Shown here piece after piece: positions 16,851 to 25,691 of a stretch of 64,000 nt of DNA. Numbering within the stretch: the stretch's first letter is position 1; every line of letters begins with the position of its first letter. The translations under genes and the position numbers were made by a program. Where the stretch lies: contig JABHWM010000018.1 of the NCBI GenBank assembly GCA_018657765.1, positions 186,001 through 250,000 of the forward strand, read 5' to 3'. Source of the stretch: Minisyncoccota bacterium (GTDB lineage Bacteria; Patescibacteriota; Microgenomatia; UBA1400; PJMF01). Under the pieces are notes generated by a model that searched no databases, had not been told where the DNA came from, and saw only the letters and a program-made list of their open reading frames with translations.

Positions 16851-17549
16851 ATGACCGATTCCTTTTTTCATATAGCAATAGATGGACCAGTGGCAGCTGG
16901 AAAAGGAACTATTTCCAGATTAGCCTCCAAAAAACTACAGTTTCTATATGTTGATACTGGCGCTATGTATAGAATGACTGCCTTTCTAGCCCACGCCAAT
17001 AAAATTCCCTACTCCAAAGAAAATAAAATAGTAGAGCTCATTAAAAACTCCACAATGGAAATGAGAAACCCAACAAAAGATGAACAAGACGGTAGACTTA
17101 CTACCGTTTTTTTGGATGGAGAAGATGTCTCTTGGAAAATAAGAACCAAGGAGATTGGTCAAGGTGCCTCCAAAGTAGCTATCCTTTCTGAAGTAAGAAA
17201 AATATTAGTGAAAAAACAAAAAATAATTGCTAAGAATAAAAATGTCATTATGGAAGGCAGAGACATAACTTATAAAGTTTTACCAAAAGCAGATCTTAAA
17301 ATCTATCTCACTGCCAAAACAGAAGAAAGAGCCAAAAGAAGACTTTTACAGTTTCAGCAAAAAGGATTTAGTACTTCTCTAGAAGAAGTTATTAGTAGCG
17401 TCAAAAGAAGAGATACCAGAGATATGGGTAGAGCAACAGACCCGCTAAAGATAGTTCCCGATGCCTGGGAAATAGATACTTCTGATATGGATATCGAAGA
17501 AGTAGTTGATTTGATTATTGAAAGAGTAAATAAAATGAGAGCAAAATAA
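16851..17549 (+). CDS. cmk: Cytidylate kinase
   Basis: 232 residues, typical of bacterial CMP kinase. N-terminal P-loop IDGPVAAGKGT, then LQFLYVDTGAMYRM (substrate site), MEGRDITYKVLPKADLKIYLTA and the lid region ERAKRR, closing with KRRDTRDMGRATDPL. It phosphorylates CMP and dCMP with ATP. A TATAAA hexamer lies a few bases before the ATG, just after a terminator, so it probably has its own near-leaderless promoter. A second, different nucleotide-kinase-like gene is at 24419-25060. Confidence 0.96.
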   Translation: MTDSFFHIAIDGPVAAGKGTISRLASKKLQFLYVDTGAMYRMTAFLAHANKIPYSKENKIVELIKNSTMEMRNPTKDEQDGRLTTVFLDGEDVSWKIRTKEIGQGASKVAILSEVRKILVKKQKIIAKNKNVIMEGRDITYKVLPKADLKIYLTAKTEERAKRRLLQFQQKGFSTSLEEVISSVKRRDTRDMGRATDPLKIVPDAWEIDTSDMDIEEVVDLIIERVNKMRAK

Positions 17550-17571
17550 AAACAAAATAAAGATTTTTTAT

Positions 17572-17772
17572 ATGAAAAAAGATCGTGAACAAATCAAAGA
17601 CTTACAAGAAGACGTTAAAAAAAATGAAAAGAAGCTTCTTGAAAAGAAAAAAGATAGAAAAAGCAAAAAGCAAAAAAAAGAAGATATTTCTTCTCAGGAA
17701 AAACTAATTGCACCTATTCTATTAGTGCTCACACTTCTCATATCATATGTTGTTTTTTTGTTTAAAAAATAA
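17572..17772 (+). CDS. Small Lys-rich tail-anchored membrane protein
   Basis: 66 residues: a highly charged Lys/Glu/Asp-rich helix of about 45 residues (probable coiled coil), then one hydrophobic helix LIAPILLVLTLLISYVVFLF ending in KK. This is a tail-anchor topology with the charged part in the cytoplasm. It is 22 bp after cmk and likely in the same transcript. No family recognised. It converges on the PBP1A gene. Confidence 0.6.
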   Translation: MKKDREQIKDLQEDVKKNEKKLLEKKKDRKSKKQKKEDISSQEKLIAPILLVLTLLISYVVFLFKK

Positions 17773-17800
17773 CAGGCAAAGAGGTTTTCTCACCTAAAAC

Positions 17801-20251
17801 TTAATTCTGAATACTTCCCCCACCTCCCAACTTTGCTCTTTCCTCTTCAGAAATATCTTTTGGAATAAATGAAGCAGCAGAACAAGCAAACTTTGGCTCT
17901 GTACCTTTTACAAAAACTTCTTTGGCAACTACCGGACAACCAGTGCAAACTAAAGTCCCTGTCGTTTTACAAACAGTAACTTCTACAATATCTTCTGGCA
18001 CTTCAAAAACATGAGGATTCTCTTCATCAAGAAGTAGTCTCATTACATCATTCCAAATTGGAGAAGCTCCAGTAATTCCAGATGCAACATAACTCATTGG
18101 AGTATTATCATTATTCCCTACCCAAACAGCTACTAATCTGTCTGATGTATAACCAACAGTCCAGTTATCTCTCAAACTATTTGTTGTTCCTGTCTTCACA
18201 GCTACTTCCTGACCAGGAATATGTAAGACAGATCTTGGGCCAAAAGCAGGTGTCCTAGCTCTATTATCAGATAAAATATTACTAATAAGATAAGCTGTTT
18301 CTGGTTTAAAAATTTCTTTTTCAAAACATGAATCATGATCAAATACACAAGTATTTTCATACCAGGTTTTTCCATCTTGAGCATGAATCTCTAAAATAGG
18401 ATTTAACTTTACTAATTTTCCTTGATTAGCAAAACTTCCATAAACTTGAGATAAATCAAACATTGTTACTTCACCCCCACCTAGAGTCAAAGATAAACCA
18501 AATCTTTTTCTATCTTTCCAGGTTGTGACTCCAGCCTCTTCTCCAGTATCAATAAAGTTATTTACACCTATTTCTGCCAGAGTTTTTACTGCCGGGATAT
18601 TATATGAAGATGCCAGAGACTCTCTAAGAGTTACCTTTCCATGAAACTTTCCATCATAATTTTTGGGTGCATAAGGTGGGCTACCAGCAGCTCGATAAAC
18701 AACGGGAGAGTCATCGATAATACTTGATGGGGTTTTACCATTTTCCAAAGCAATCGCATAAGTTAGTGGTTTTATTGATGACCCTGGCTGACGAGGTCTG
18801 TTAACAACATTAACCTGACCATCATGATCAAAATCAAAGTAATCTTTTGAACCAACCATTGCTAATATTTCTCCTGTTTGGGGATCTGTCACTAAAACTG
18901 CTCCATTACCAACTCTCAATCTTTCTAATCTATCCAGTTCATGAACTAAAATTTCTTCTACTTCATTTTGAACTGCCAAATCTAAAGTCGTCCTAACTTC
19001 CCAGCCACTGGTCTGTAATACATCTTCTCCATATTTTTCTGCCAAAAACTTTTTAATATACATCACAAAATGAGGAGCTTTTATATCTATTCTATCCTCT
19101 ACAAAAACAACCTCTGTATTTTTTGCTTCATCGAACTGTTCTGGAGAAATATGACCATCTTCTAACATTCTTCGTAGGACTTCATCTTGTCTAACAAAAG
19201 CTAGTTCAGGATTTGAACCAAAAGGAGAATAAATAGAAGGTGCTGCTGGTAAACCAGCCAGTAAAGCAGCCTCTGCCAAATTCAAATCTCTAGCTGATTT
19301 TTGAAAATATCTCCAAGCTGCTTCTTCTGCACCATAAGTAGAACCACCATAGGGAACTTGATTTAGATACATCTCCAAAATCTCGTCTTTGCTATAAACT
19401 CCTTCTGTCACCACTGCCAAAATTAGTTCTCTAAGCTTTCTCTGGATAGTTCTTTCTGGAGTCAGTAGACGATTCTTAACTAACTGCTGGGTAATAGTTG
19501 AACCACCCTGTTTTATAGTTTCTTCTCTTGAGTTTGCAACCAAAGCTCTAGTTATTCCTGTCAAAGAAAATCCATAGTGACTATAAAAATCTTTATCTTC
19601 TATAGAAATAGTAGCCTGAATAAGATAAGGAGAAACGGATGATAATGGAATCAGAGTTCTATTTTCATCTTCATAAATACGAAAAAGAACTTCACCATTT
19701 CTGTCCAAAATACGAGTAGTTTGAAGAGGTTTCTTTTGTGTTAAATCCAAAACTGAAGGTAAATCTTTAAAAATATATTCATAACCAAACCAAGCGCTAA
19801 CAAAAATAGAAACTGTTACAAGAAAAGAAAAAACATTCCGCCATCTAAATCTAAATAAAAATAGATCTAACTTAAAAATTTTCTTGGATGAAATAGAAAA
19901 TAATTTTCTTTTTTTTCTAGGTCGGCCTCTTTTTTTTCTTAATCCTAAAAATATATATATTCTTTTTCTTAAAAAATAATACTTTTTAAGAAATAATGTT
20001 TTCTTATGTTTTGATTTTTTTAAAAATAAATCTTTTCTATCCAAATAATTTTGAAAACTTTTACGATGTTTACGTGGTCTACCTCTTTTTTTATACAATC
20101 CAACCTGTTGTAAAACTTTATTTCCTCTTTCATAAGCCTGGTCTAAATATTTATTCCAAGATTTGTTCTTTTTTTTATAGGAAATATAAACATTTTTTTT
20201 CAAATGAAATAAAAAAGATTTTCTTGGTCGTCCACGTTTTTTAGAAGCCAT
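17801..20251 (-). CDS. Class A penicillin-binding protein (PBP1A type) with three AT-hook motifs
   Basis: 816 residues from ATG 20251, chosen because a TATAAT lies 10 bases upstream. The cytoplasmic N-terminal ~138 residues are very basic and carry KKRGRPRK exactly three times (residues 4-11, 54-61, 106-113), the RGRP core of AT-hook DNA-binding motifs. Then one membrane helix (~139-159), a GT51 glycosyltransferase domain (IEDKDFYSHYG, GGSTITQQLVKN) and a transpeptidase domain (PGSSIKP with the active Ser, SYN, KTGTTN). A Cys-containing tail ends the protein. It polymerises and cross-links peptidoglycan. AT-hooks in a PBP are unexpected. A paralog lacking them is at 25692-28112. Confidence 0.95.
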   Translation of the reverse strand: MASKKRGRPRKSFLFHLKKNVYISYKKKNKSWNKYLDQAYERGNKVLQQVGLYKKRGRPRKHRKSFQNYLDRKDLFLKKSKHKKTLFLKKYYFLRKRIYIFLGLRKKRGRPRKKRKLFSISSKKIFKLDLFLFRFRWRNVFSFLVTVSIFVSAWFGYEYIFKDLPSVLDLTQKKPLQTTRILDRNGEVLFRIYEDENRTLIPLSSVSPYLIQATISIEDKDFYSHYGFSLTGITRALVANSREETIKQGGSTITQQLVKNRLLTPERTIQRKLRELILAVVTEGVYSKDEILEMYLNQVPYGGSTYGAEEAAWRYFQKSARDLNLAEAALLAGLPAAPSIYSPFGSNPELAFVRQDEVLRRMLEDGHISPEQFDEAKNTEVVFVEDRIDIKAPHFVMYIKKFLAEKYGEDVLQTSGWEVRTTLDLAVQNEVEEILVHELDRLERLRVGNGAVLVTDPQTGEILAMVGSKDYFDFDHDGQVNVVNRPRQPGSSIKPLTYAIALENGKTPSSIIDDSPVVYRAAGSPPYAPKNYDGKFHGKVTLRESLASSYNIPAVKTLAEIGVNNFIDTGEEAGVTTWKDRKRFGLSLTLGGGEVTMFDLSQVYGSFANQGKLVKLNPILEIHAQDGKTWYENTCVFDHDSCFEKEIFKPETAYLISNILSDNRARTPAFGPRSVLHIPGQEVAVKTGTTNSLRDNWTVGYTSDRLVAVWVGNNDNTPMSYVASGITGASPIWNDVMRLLLDEENPHVFEVPEDIVEVTVCKTTGTLVCTGCPVVAKEVFVKGTEPKFACSAASFIPKDISEEERAKLGGGGSIQN

Positions 20252-20261
20252 GTTAGGCGAG

Positions 20262-20267
20262 ATTATA
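20262..20267 (-). promoter_or_regulatory. -10 hexamer of the AT-hook PBP gene
   Basis: TATAAT on the minus strand, 10 bases before the ATG at 20251, leaving essentially no leader. Confidence 0.5.
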
Positions 20268-20313
20268 AAAGCGGAATAGAAACAAAACAAGATGTGGGAT
20301 TACAAAAAAACAT

Positions 20314-20346
20314 AAAAAAAGGCGCTATTTTTATAACGCCTTTTAT
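20314..20346 (-). terminator. Intrinsic terminator after nrdJ
   Basis: On the minus strand AAAAGGCG-loop-CGCCTTTT with a T-run after it; it lies between the end of nrdJ and the PBP gene promoter. Confidence 0.88.
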
Positions 20347-20391
20347 TTTTTTCAAAAAACAAATTAATAAATAAGTTTTTTTATTAATTAT

Positions 20392-22554
20392 TTATATTGG
20401 ACAAGCTCCACTTTCACACTTCAAACTCTCCAAATCAATATCTTCTAACAAACCATCTTCATCACTAACTTCACGAATGACTTTCATAAACTCATTTACG
20501 TTAATAGCTTCTTCTGGTTGATATTCATAAGCTGTTGCATCGATCTTTGGCATCACACTACATGTTCTAATAAGTGGCTGATATTTCTTGACCATTGCTT
20601 TGAATTTTCTAAAACTTACTTTATCTGGTTCATATTTTAAAGTATAAGAAACTTGATTACCTAAATCTGGCTGTAATAATTTGCCATCTTCATCAACACC
20701 TTGAATCCAATATTTTTCTAACAACATTAACCATTTATATTGTTCTTCAGGAGTTGCTTCAGAAGCCGTTATCAGATCATCTCCCATTCCCAAACGACAT
20801 ATTTCTGGTTGAGTTGGAAAACCAACAACCGTTGTTCCTGGATAACTCTTTAGTTCTTTAACCGGATAACCCATTTTTCTATATTTTTTTACTAAAGGAT
20901 CATCTTCCCTAAACTGAACCCAACGAATATATTCACGCATTGCTGGTAAGTGAGCTCCTTCAGAAAGACCAAATAACTTGGACGTTGTTCCTGCTGGTTT
21001 AATCGTTGTGTTTGTATGAGGAACAGTTACCTTTAGTTTTTTAGAGTATGTTTCTGCTTCATCAACAACAGCTCTTTTGAAACGAGACAAGGTAAGCCAA
21101 AATTCTTTTGATTTTCTCTCGTTAACCAAGTCTTTAAAAGTCATGCCAAAAGCATTCCAAGCATATTCATGAATACCTGTCATTCCTACTCCAATACGAT
21201 TGGTACGCTTCACCTCACGGGTATATAAGGAATCCATCGTATTAACTCTGATCAATGCTCTAGTAGCCACTCTAAAAGCTTCCTCTGCAACATCAACATT
21301 AGGCGCATGATAAGGAACTACATCTGCAATTACACAGTAACCACCAAGCATGTTTAAAGTAATCTCTCCACATGGATTAGGTATTTGAGTATAGTATTTT
21401 GTTCCTGCTTTTTTTGCTATTTGTGCCAACATTTTTCTTGTACGAGGCATTGGTTTATATCTATCACTATCAGCATATTTTCCATCTGCATAACCACTGA
21501 AACCATCATCGTTCTGAACATATTTATGTTGATTAACAAAACCTGGTTCTCCAGTTTTATCAAAATATGATGCTTTCAAAATAGCTTCAAGTACTTTTTT
21601 GGAATGTTTACTTTTTTGCTTCCAGAATTTTTCATCTACAGCCACACTATTATTAGCAGACCATAAAAAGCCACCTTTTTTAATAGAGATAAAATCAAAA
21701 ATACCAGAGTCAGTCCATGTCTTAACTGCTATCCGAGCAGCTCTGCGAGCACCACCAACTAAAACACATTCTGATAAATAATGATCAACAAAAACTGTCT
21801 GTCTCCAAGAATCCATTCCAGAATTTTTTACTGTAGCAACTTTTTGGATAGCCTTCATCAAAGGACGAGGACCAGAAGCTGGCCTGTTTTGCATTCCTCT
21901 GATCTTAGATCCTTTTGGTCTCACTTTAGAGAAATCAATAATCAAGAGATTATCTTTATATTTTTTCTCAAAAGCCATTGTCTCTATTTTTTCTACAGCT
22001 TGAGCCCATCCTTCTCTAGTATCTGGAACATCAAACCAAAAAGCTTTATCATATTTATGTTTTGCATCACGAACACTCTCATCTTCTCCCCAGATAAAAT
22101 CTGGATGTTTTTCATCCAATACACACCTAACAATCGGCATCTGATCCCAATCAACTATCATCAAATCATCATCATAAGATCTACCTACACCAGATCCATT
22201 AAGTAATAAATAAAACAAAAGAAAAGAACTAGAAGCAGTACTACAATTTGTAAAAACCTCCATGTTTCTTTCTGACTGAGTTTCATCACCATGTTGTAGA
22301 TGACGTCCACTCATTAAAAGAGAAGCATTTGAGACATGTTTTTTCAAAAGATCATATTCTTCTTTTTTGTGTGATTTATCTTTATTTATAAGAGAAGTAT
22401 TTCCCTTAGCAACTCTCTCCGCTACCTGAGCCCAAGTTTCCAAGTTACCTTTTGTATCTGTACGTAGAATAGTTCTCTTGGCAACGGCTTCTCCTAAACC
22501 TTTAGCAAGTCTTCTATCCATAAATTTCATTTTTTTCTTTGGTAACTTATTCAT
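20392..22554 (-). CDS. nrdJ: Adenosylcobalamin-dependent (class II) ribonucleotide reductase
   Basis: 720 residues, close to the monomeric class II ribonucleoside-triphosphate reductase of lactobacilli. The thiyl-radical loop is NPCGEI with Cys395 and Glu397; the redox pair is Cys104 (FTNCSTAS) and Cys407 (GGYCVIAD); the C-terminal shuttle dithiol is CESGACPI with Cys713 and Cys718. The protein makes deoxyribonucleotides using coenzyme B12 as radical source, without oxygen. No cobalamin biosynthesis genes are in the window, so uptake is likely. nrdR lies 35 bp upstream on the same strand, and a strong terminator follows. Confidence 0.92.
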   Translation of the reverse strand: MNKLPKKKMKFMDRRLAKGLGEAVAKRTILRTDTKGNLETWAQVAERVAKGNTSLINKDKSHKKEEYDLLKKHVSNASLLMSGRHLQHGDETQSERNMEVFTNCSTASSSFLLFYLLLNGSGVGRSYDDDLMIVDWDQMPIVRCVLDEKHPDFIWGEDESVRDAKHKYDKAFWFDVPDTREGWAQAVEKIETMAFEKKYKDNLLIIDFSKVRPKGSKIRGMQNRPASGPRPLMKAIQKVATVKNSGMDSWRQTVFVDHYLSECVLVGGARRAARIAVKTWTDSGIFDFISIKKGGFLWSANNSVAVDEKFWKQKSKHSKKVLEAILKASYFDKTGEPGFVNQHKYVQNDDGFSGYADGKYADSDRYKPMPRTRKMLAQIAKKAGTKYYTQIPNPCGEITLNMLGGYCVIADVVPYHAPNVDVAEEAFRVATRALIRVNTMDSLYTREVKRTNRIGVGMTGIHEYAWNAFGMTFKDLVNERKSKEFWLTLSRFKRAVVDEAETYSKKLKVTVPHTNTTIKPAGTTSKLFGLSEGAHLPAMREYIRWVQFREDDPLVKKYRKMGYPVKELKSYPGTTVVGFPTQPEICRLGMGDDLITASEATPEEQYKWLMLLEKYWIQGVDEDGKLLQPDLGNQVSYTLKYEPDKVSFRKFKAMVKKYQPLIRTCSVMPKIDATAYEYQPEEAINVNEFMKVIREVSDEDGLLEDIDLESLKCESGACPI

Positions 22555-22589
22555 TGTGGACTGGGAAATCCCATCCTTTCTATATATTT

Positions 22590-23039
22590 TTATTTTTCTA
22601 ATTTAGTAATTTCTTCTTTAAAGTCTTCCAAACTCTCGAAATCTCTATAAACAGTTGCAAACAAGAGATATCCTAATGCATCAAGTTTTTTCAATCTATT
22701 AATAACTAGATTTCCAATCTCCCAACTCTTTAGCTCGGATAAACCTTTATCACGAAGTTTTGATTCAACTTCACTAACTAGAGCTTCAATCTCTGCTACA
22801 GAGACAGGTCTTTTCCAAGTTGCCTTGATCAAACCTTTTTTTATTTTGTCCCTATTAAAGAGTTCTTTTGTCCCATCTTTTTTAAGAACTTTTAAATCAA
22901 TTCCCTCGGCTCTCTCATAAGTAGTAAAACGGCGTCCACACTCTTCACACTCTCTTCTCCTACGAGTTGCTTCTCCACCTTCAGCATCACGTGAGTCAAC
23001 GACTGCTAGATTACTTTCTTTACAAAATGGACACAACAT
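22590..23039 (-). CDS. nrdR: Transcriptional repressor NrdR
   Basis: 149 residues, the standard NrdR length. N-terminal zinc ribbon MLCPFCK...CEECGRRF with two CxxC pairs, then an ATP-cone domain (LKVLKKDGTKELFNRDKIKKGLIKA) that binds ATP/dATP. NrdR represses ribonucleotide reductase genes when dATP is high. Located immediately upstream of nrdJ and in the same operon. A perfect 8-bp-arm palindrome lies 13 bp before the start and is a candidate autoregulatory site, though it does not closely match the published NrdR box. Confidence 0.96.
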   Translation of the reverse strand: MLCPFCKESNLAVVDSRDAEGGEATRRRRECEECGRRFTTYERAEGIDLKVLKKDGTKELFNRDKIKKGLIKATWKRPVSVAEIEALVSEVESKLRDKGLSELKSWEIGNLVINRLKKLDALGYLLFATVYRDFESLEDFKEEITKLEK

Positions 23040-23051
23040 AAATCTTTCATG

Positions 23052-23069
23052 ACCACAACAGGTTGTGGT
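23052..23069. promoter_or_regulatory. 18-bp palindrome before nrdR
   Basis: ACCACAAC-AG-GTTGTGGT, eight perfect base pairs around two central bases, ending 13 bp before the nrdR start codon. Either an operator or an RNA hairpin in the leader of the nrdR-nrdJ transcript. Confidence 0.55.
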
Positions 23070-23195
23070 TTTTATAAAAAAAAATTACTACAGGTAGTGC
23101 TTAAAGGCATTTTCCTATAAACCCGAATTTAACGGGTATAAAGAATCTCACATTTAATAGAATATAGTCAATAGATAAAAATGCATCAAATTATA

Positions 23196-23726
23196 TTAAT
23201 TTGAATAAATTTGTTGTAGGTTTTCTTGCTCTTGAAGGAGCTGAATAATTTCAAGTTGCTGTACATCTGAAAAATTCCTACTTAAATGTAAAGCTTGGTT
23301 ATAAAACTGCTTTGATTGAACTAATATTTTTTGTTTTTCTTCTAAAGAAGAAAACTGTTTTGCTTGTAATAATCCTAGATTCTGATGTTTACAAGCTTTA
23401 GTAAAAGTTGTGAATGAAAGAGCTTGATAACCCTTCTGCAATAATTCTTTTGTTGCATCAAGTCTTTGCCAGCTATACGAAACATGAAGATTAACTTGTT
23501 CTTTTTCAGAAGAAGTAACCAAACGAACTCGATCAAAAACCATAAAAACGGGATATAAAACATGATCTGGAAGAATTTCCTTTTTTAAATACATCCTTTT
23601 TTGCGCCAATTGCATAGAATCTCCTTGAGAAAAAACAGTGTTTGCCGAAAAAAAAGAAAGCATTACTATCAGTGCTCCCACAAATAAAAAAATAAACTTT
23701 GGAAATGTTTTAATAATAAATGACAT
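23196..23726 (-). CDS. Exported DUF5667-like protein
   Basis: 176 residues with an N-terminal signal or anchor helix (FIFLFVGALIVMLSFFSANTVFS) and an exported part starting KKEILPDHVLYPVFMVFDRVRLVTSSEKEQVNLHVSYSWQRLDA. The ILPDHxLYP-F-DR-R--TSSxEK-- pattern is the hallmark of DUF5667, a helical extracytoplasmic domain common in CPR bacteria and some actinobacteria, of unknown function. The remainder is helical with many Gln. It stands alone between nrdR and the CPBP-like gene. Confidence 0.7.
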   Translation of the reverse strand: MSFIIKTFPKFIFLFVGALIVMLSFFSANTVFSQGDSMQLAQKRMYLKKEILPDHVLYPVFMVFDRVRLVTSSEKEQVNLHVSYSWQRLDATKELLQKGYQALSFTTFTKACKHQNLGLLQAKQFSSLEEKQKILVQSKQFYNQALHLSRNFSDVQQLEIIQLLQEQENLQQIYSN

Positions 23727-23763
23727 AAATATAGAACAAAAAAAGGATTATAACCTTTTTAGA

Positions 23764-24444
23764 TTAAAAATGAAGCAGAAGGACCATTCCCCAAATAGCA
23801 TGAGAAATAACTAGGGTGTAACCATTCTCTTCTACATAAAATAAAAGAGCTTGGCCCAAAGCAAAAAGTGCCAATAAAATTACTTGATATAATACGCTTA
23901 TTCCCTGAAATCTAATAACTATATTAGGTAGATGAAAGAGTAAGAAAATGCCAGATACTAATAGTATTTGAGATAACAAAGACCATTTCTTAAACTTGAC
24001 CTTTACAGCCAAAAACACAAAACTAAAAAAGAAAAGAGTTTCCCAAAATCCAGTCATCATTGCCCAGAGAAACTCACTCCAAAAAGCAAGTGATGAAAAA
24101 GGAAAAGCTGGAATAACAGCACCTTTTTGAGAAACAGCTAAGATCGCTGCTAAAAAGCCATAGATTCCTCCGACAGCAACTCCCATCATCAAACCTCTTT
24201 TAACTTTATAAGAAGCGAAAGTTTCTGAAACATCTTTATGACCACTAACCAAAATATAAAGCCAAACAGGTAAGCCAAAAAAGATTGCTTTACCAATGGT
24301 TTCATCAAACCAAACTGGAAATTGAAACAGACTTCTATAAAGAAGCCAAAAAAGAACACTCAATAAAAGTAATGGAATAAAAGCAACAGTCGAAATACGT
24401 TGCTTTTTTTTGGATCTTTTAGTCTTTTTTGTTTTTGAGGGCAT
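23764..24444 (-). CDS. CPBP-like intramembrane protein with degenerate active site
   Basis: 226 residues with a Lys-rich cytoplasmic start (KKTKRSKKKQR) and about seven membrane helices. Two of three motifs of CPBP (Abi/Rce1-like) intramembrane proteases are visible: LLFHLPN (F-x-x-x-H type) and SHAIWG. The first motif, normally EExxxR, is here WETLFFFSF with a single Glu and no Arg, so activity is doubtful. The start overlaps the end of the upstream kinase-like gene by 26 bases, so the two are co-translated. Role unknown. Confidence 0.6.
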   Translation of the reverse strand: MPSKTKKTKRSKKKQRISTVAFIPLLLLSVLFWLLYRSLFQFPVWFDETIGKAIFFGLPVWLYILVSGHKDVSETFASYKVKRGLMMGVAVGGIYGFLAAILAVSQKGAVIPAFPFSSLAFWSEFLWAMMTGFWETLFFFSFVFLAVKVKFKKWSLLSQILLVSGIFLLFHLPNIVIRFQGISVLYQVILLALFALGQALLFYVEENGYTLVISHAIWGMVLLLHF

Positions 24445-25060
24445 CTAGGACCTTATCTACTGCCTGTTGTTGATTTAATGAGTAGGTATCTAATACTACA
24501 TCGTAAAGATCTGGACTCCAAAAATCAATTGGATCATCCTTACTCATTTTTCCAGCATCGACAACCCATTTTTTCCATTCTTTTGAATATAAATTTGACC
24601 ACTTTTTAAGATTTTCATTATATCTTTTAGAGATATTAGCCTTGGCTGTATCAACAGTCACAGCATCTCTGTTCACAATTCGATCAATTCTTATAGATTC
24701 TTCGCTACAAAGCATCAGAACTTTCAAAGTTCCTTTGACACCTTGTGCCAAAAATCCAGAAAGCCAAGATTCTATAATCCATCTTTTTTCTGTACTCAGT
24801 TTTTCACGAATACCCATATCTACTTTTCTATCAAATTCTTCACCATAAGCCATTGAAGAATGATGAAGTTTTAGTTTTGAATCAAAAAGATTATTCTCTG
24901 CTGCATAGGCCCTCATAAACTCACCACCACTAAATCCTGTCCATTTATCAAACTTTAGAGCATCCTTTAACTGAGCCAAAAGAGTTGTCGAGCCAGCTCC
25001 TGGTAAGCCAGAAATTGTAATGTTCTTATATGCAAAAGAATGATCTGCTACCTTCTTCAT
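24419..25060 (-). CDS. Cytidylate-kinase-like P-loop nucleotide kinase
   Basis: 213 residues. P-loop GLPGAGSTT near the N-terminus, then FSGGEFMRAYAAENN and ESWLSGFLAQG and the lid-like RIVNRDAVTVDTAKANISKRYNENLKKW. This layout is that of the archaeal-type cytidylate kinase-like family, not of the Cmk at 16851. Substrate may be a nucleotide or another small molecule. It overlaps the CPBP-like gene downstream and lies 25 bp after the RnlA-like gene, suggesting one operon of three. Confidence 0.7.
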   Translation of the reverse strand: MKKVADHSFAYKNITISGLPGAGSTTLLAQLKDALKFDKWTGFSGGEFMRAYAAENNLFDSKLKLHHSSMAYGEEFDRKVDMGIREKLSTEKRWIIESWLSGFLAQGVKGTLKVLMLCSEESIRIDRIVNRDAVTVDTAKANISKRYNENLKKWSNLYSKEWKKWVVDAGKMSKDDPIDFWSPDLYDVVLDTYSLNQQQAVDKVLDALKNKKD

Positions 25061-25085
25061 GTTTTTTTCCTTATGTTTATATACT

Positions 25086-25574
25086 TTATTTATTCATGGC
25101 ACATTCTTGTGCCATCTCCATAGCTGTTACTATGTTTTTTACTTTTTTTTCTACCTGATCTAAAGATAATAAGATATTTTTCTCTCCAGGAAAAGAGTGA
25201 ACAACTCTATTTCTTCCTTCCAACCAATTCTTCCATAAAATATCACCTAGTTCTTCTCCACAAAAATCCACAATGTCATCATACAACCACCACTTATCTC
25301 TATGATTCTTTCTTACATCTGGGTTAAGAGCTCGACCAATACGAAAACGCTTACTATGATAAGAATTGTCAGAAATCAGCCCAGAATCAAAAAGATATTT
25401 CTTGAGAAAGGCCTCGTATACCTTTGCCATTAAAAAAACAATAAAAGAGTAATCTTCTAGATCATCCGTTACTAATTGTCTTTCCATAAGAGACACTGCT
25501 GTACGAACGAGTGCTTGATGATCTTCATCCAAATATGAATACCAATTGCTAGAAAAAAACCCTTGCCAATTCAT
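25086..25574 (-). CDS. HEPN-like protein resembling the RnlA toxin C-terminal domain
   Basis: 162 soluble helical residues. The end carries WKNWLEGRNRVVHSF, which contains the R-x4-H motif (Arg-Asn-Arg-Val-Val-His) of HEPN ribonucleases; preceding segments (FLMAKVYEAFLKKYL, WWLYDDIVDF) resemble the C-terminal domain of RnlA/LsoA toxins as I remember it. No partner with antitoxin features lies beside it; downstream are a nucleotide-kinase-like gene and a CPBP-like gene. It may be an RNase in a stress or defence unit, or a domesticated HEPN protein. Moderate certainty on family, low on function. Confidence 0.55.
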   Translation of the reverse strand: MNWQGFFSSNWYSYLDEDHQALVRTAVSLMERQLVTDDLEDYSFIVFLMAKVYEAFLKKYLFDSGLISDNSYHSKRFRIGRALNPDVRKNHRDKWWLYDDIVDFCGEELGDILWKNWLEGRNRVVHSFPGEKNILLSLDQVEKKVKNIVTAMEMAQECAMNK

Positions 25575-25691
25575 TATATAAAAACTATATCATAGTATTA
25601 GCCTTGAGCTATACATAAGATATTCAATCTATTTTGTAGCTAATTATCAATAAATCTAATATACTAGACTTCTCACAAATCCTTGCTCATC

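Noticed and set aside
21385..22206. Plus-strand frames inside nrdJ
   Set aside because: Antisense shadows with no start signals; nrdJ is intact.
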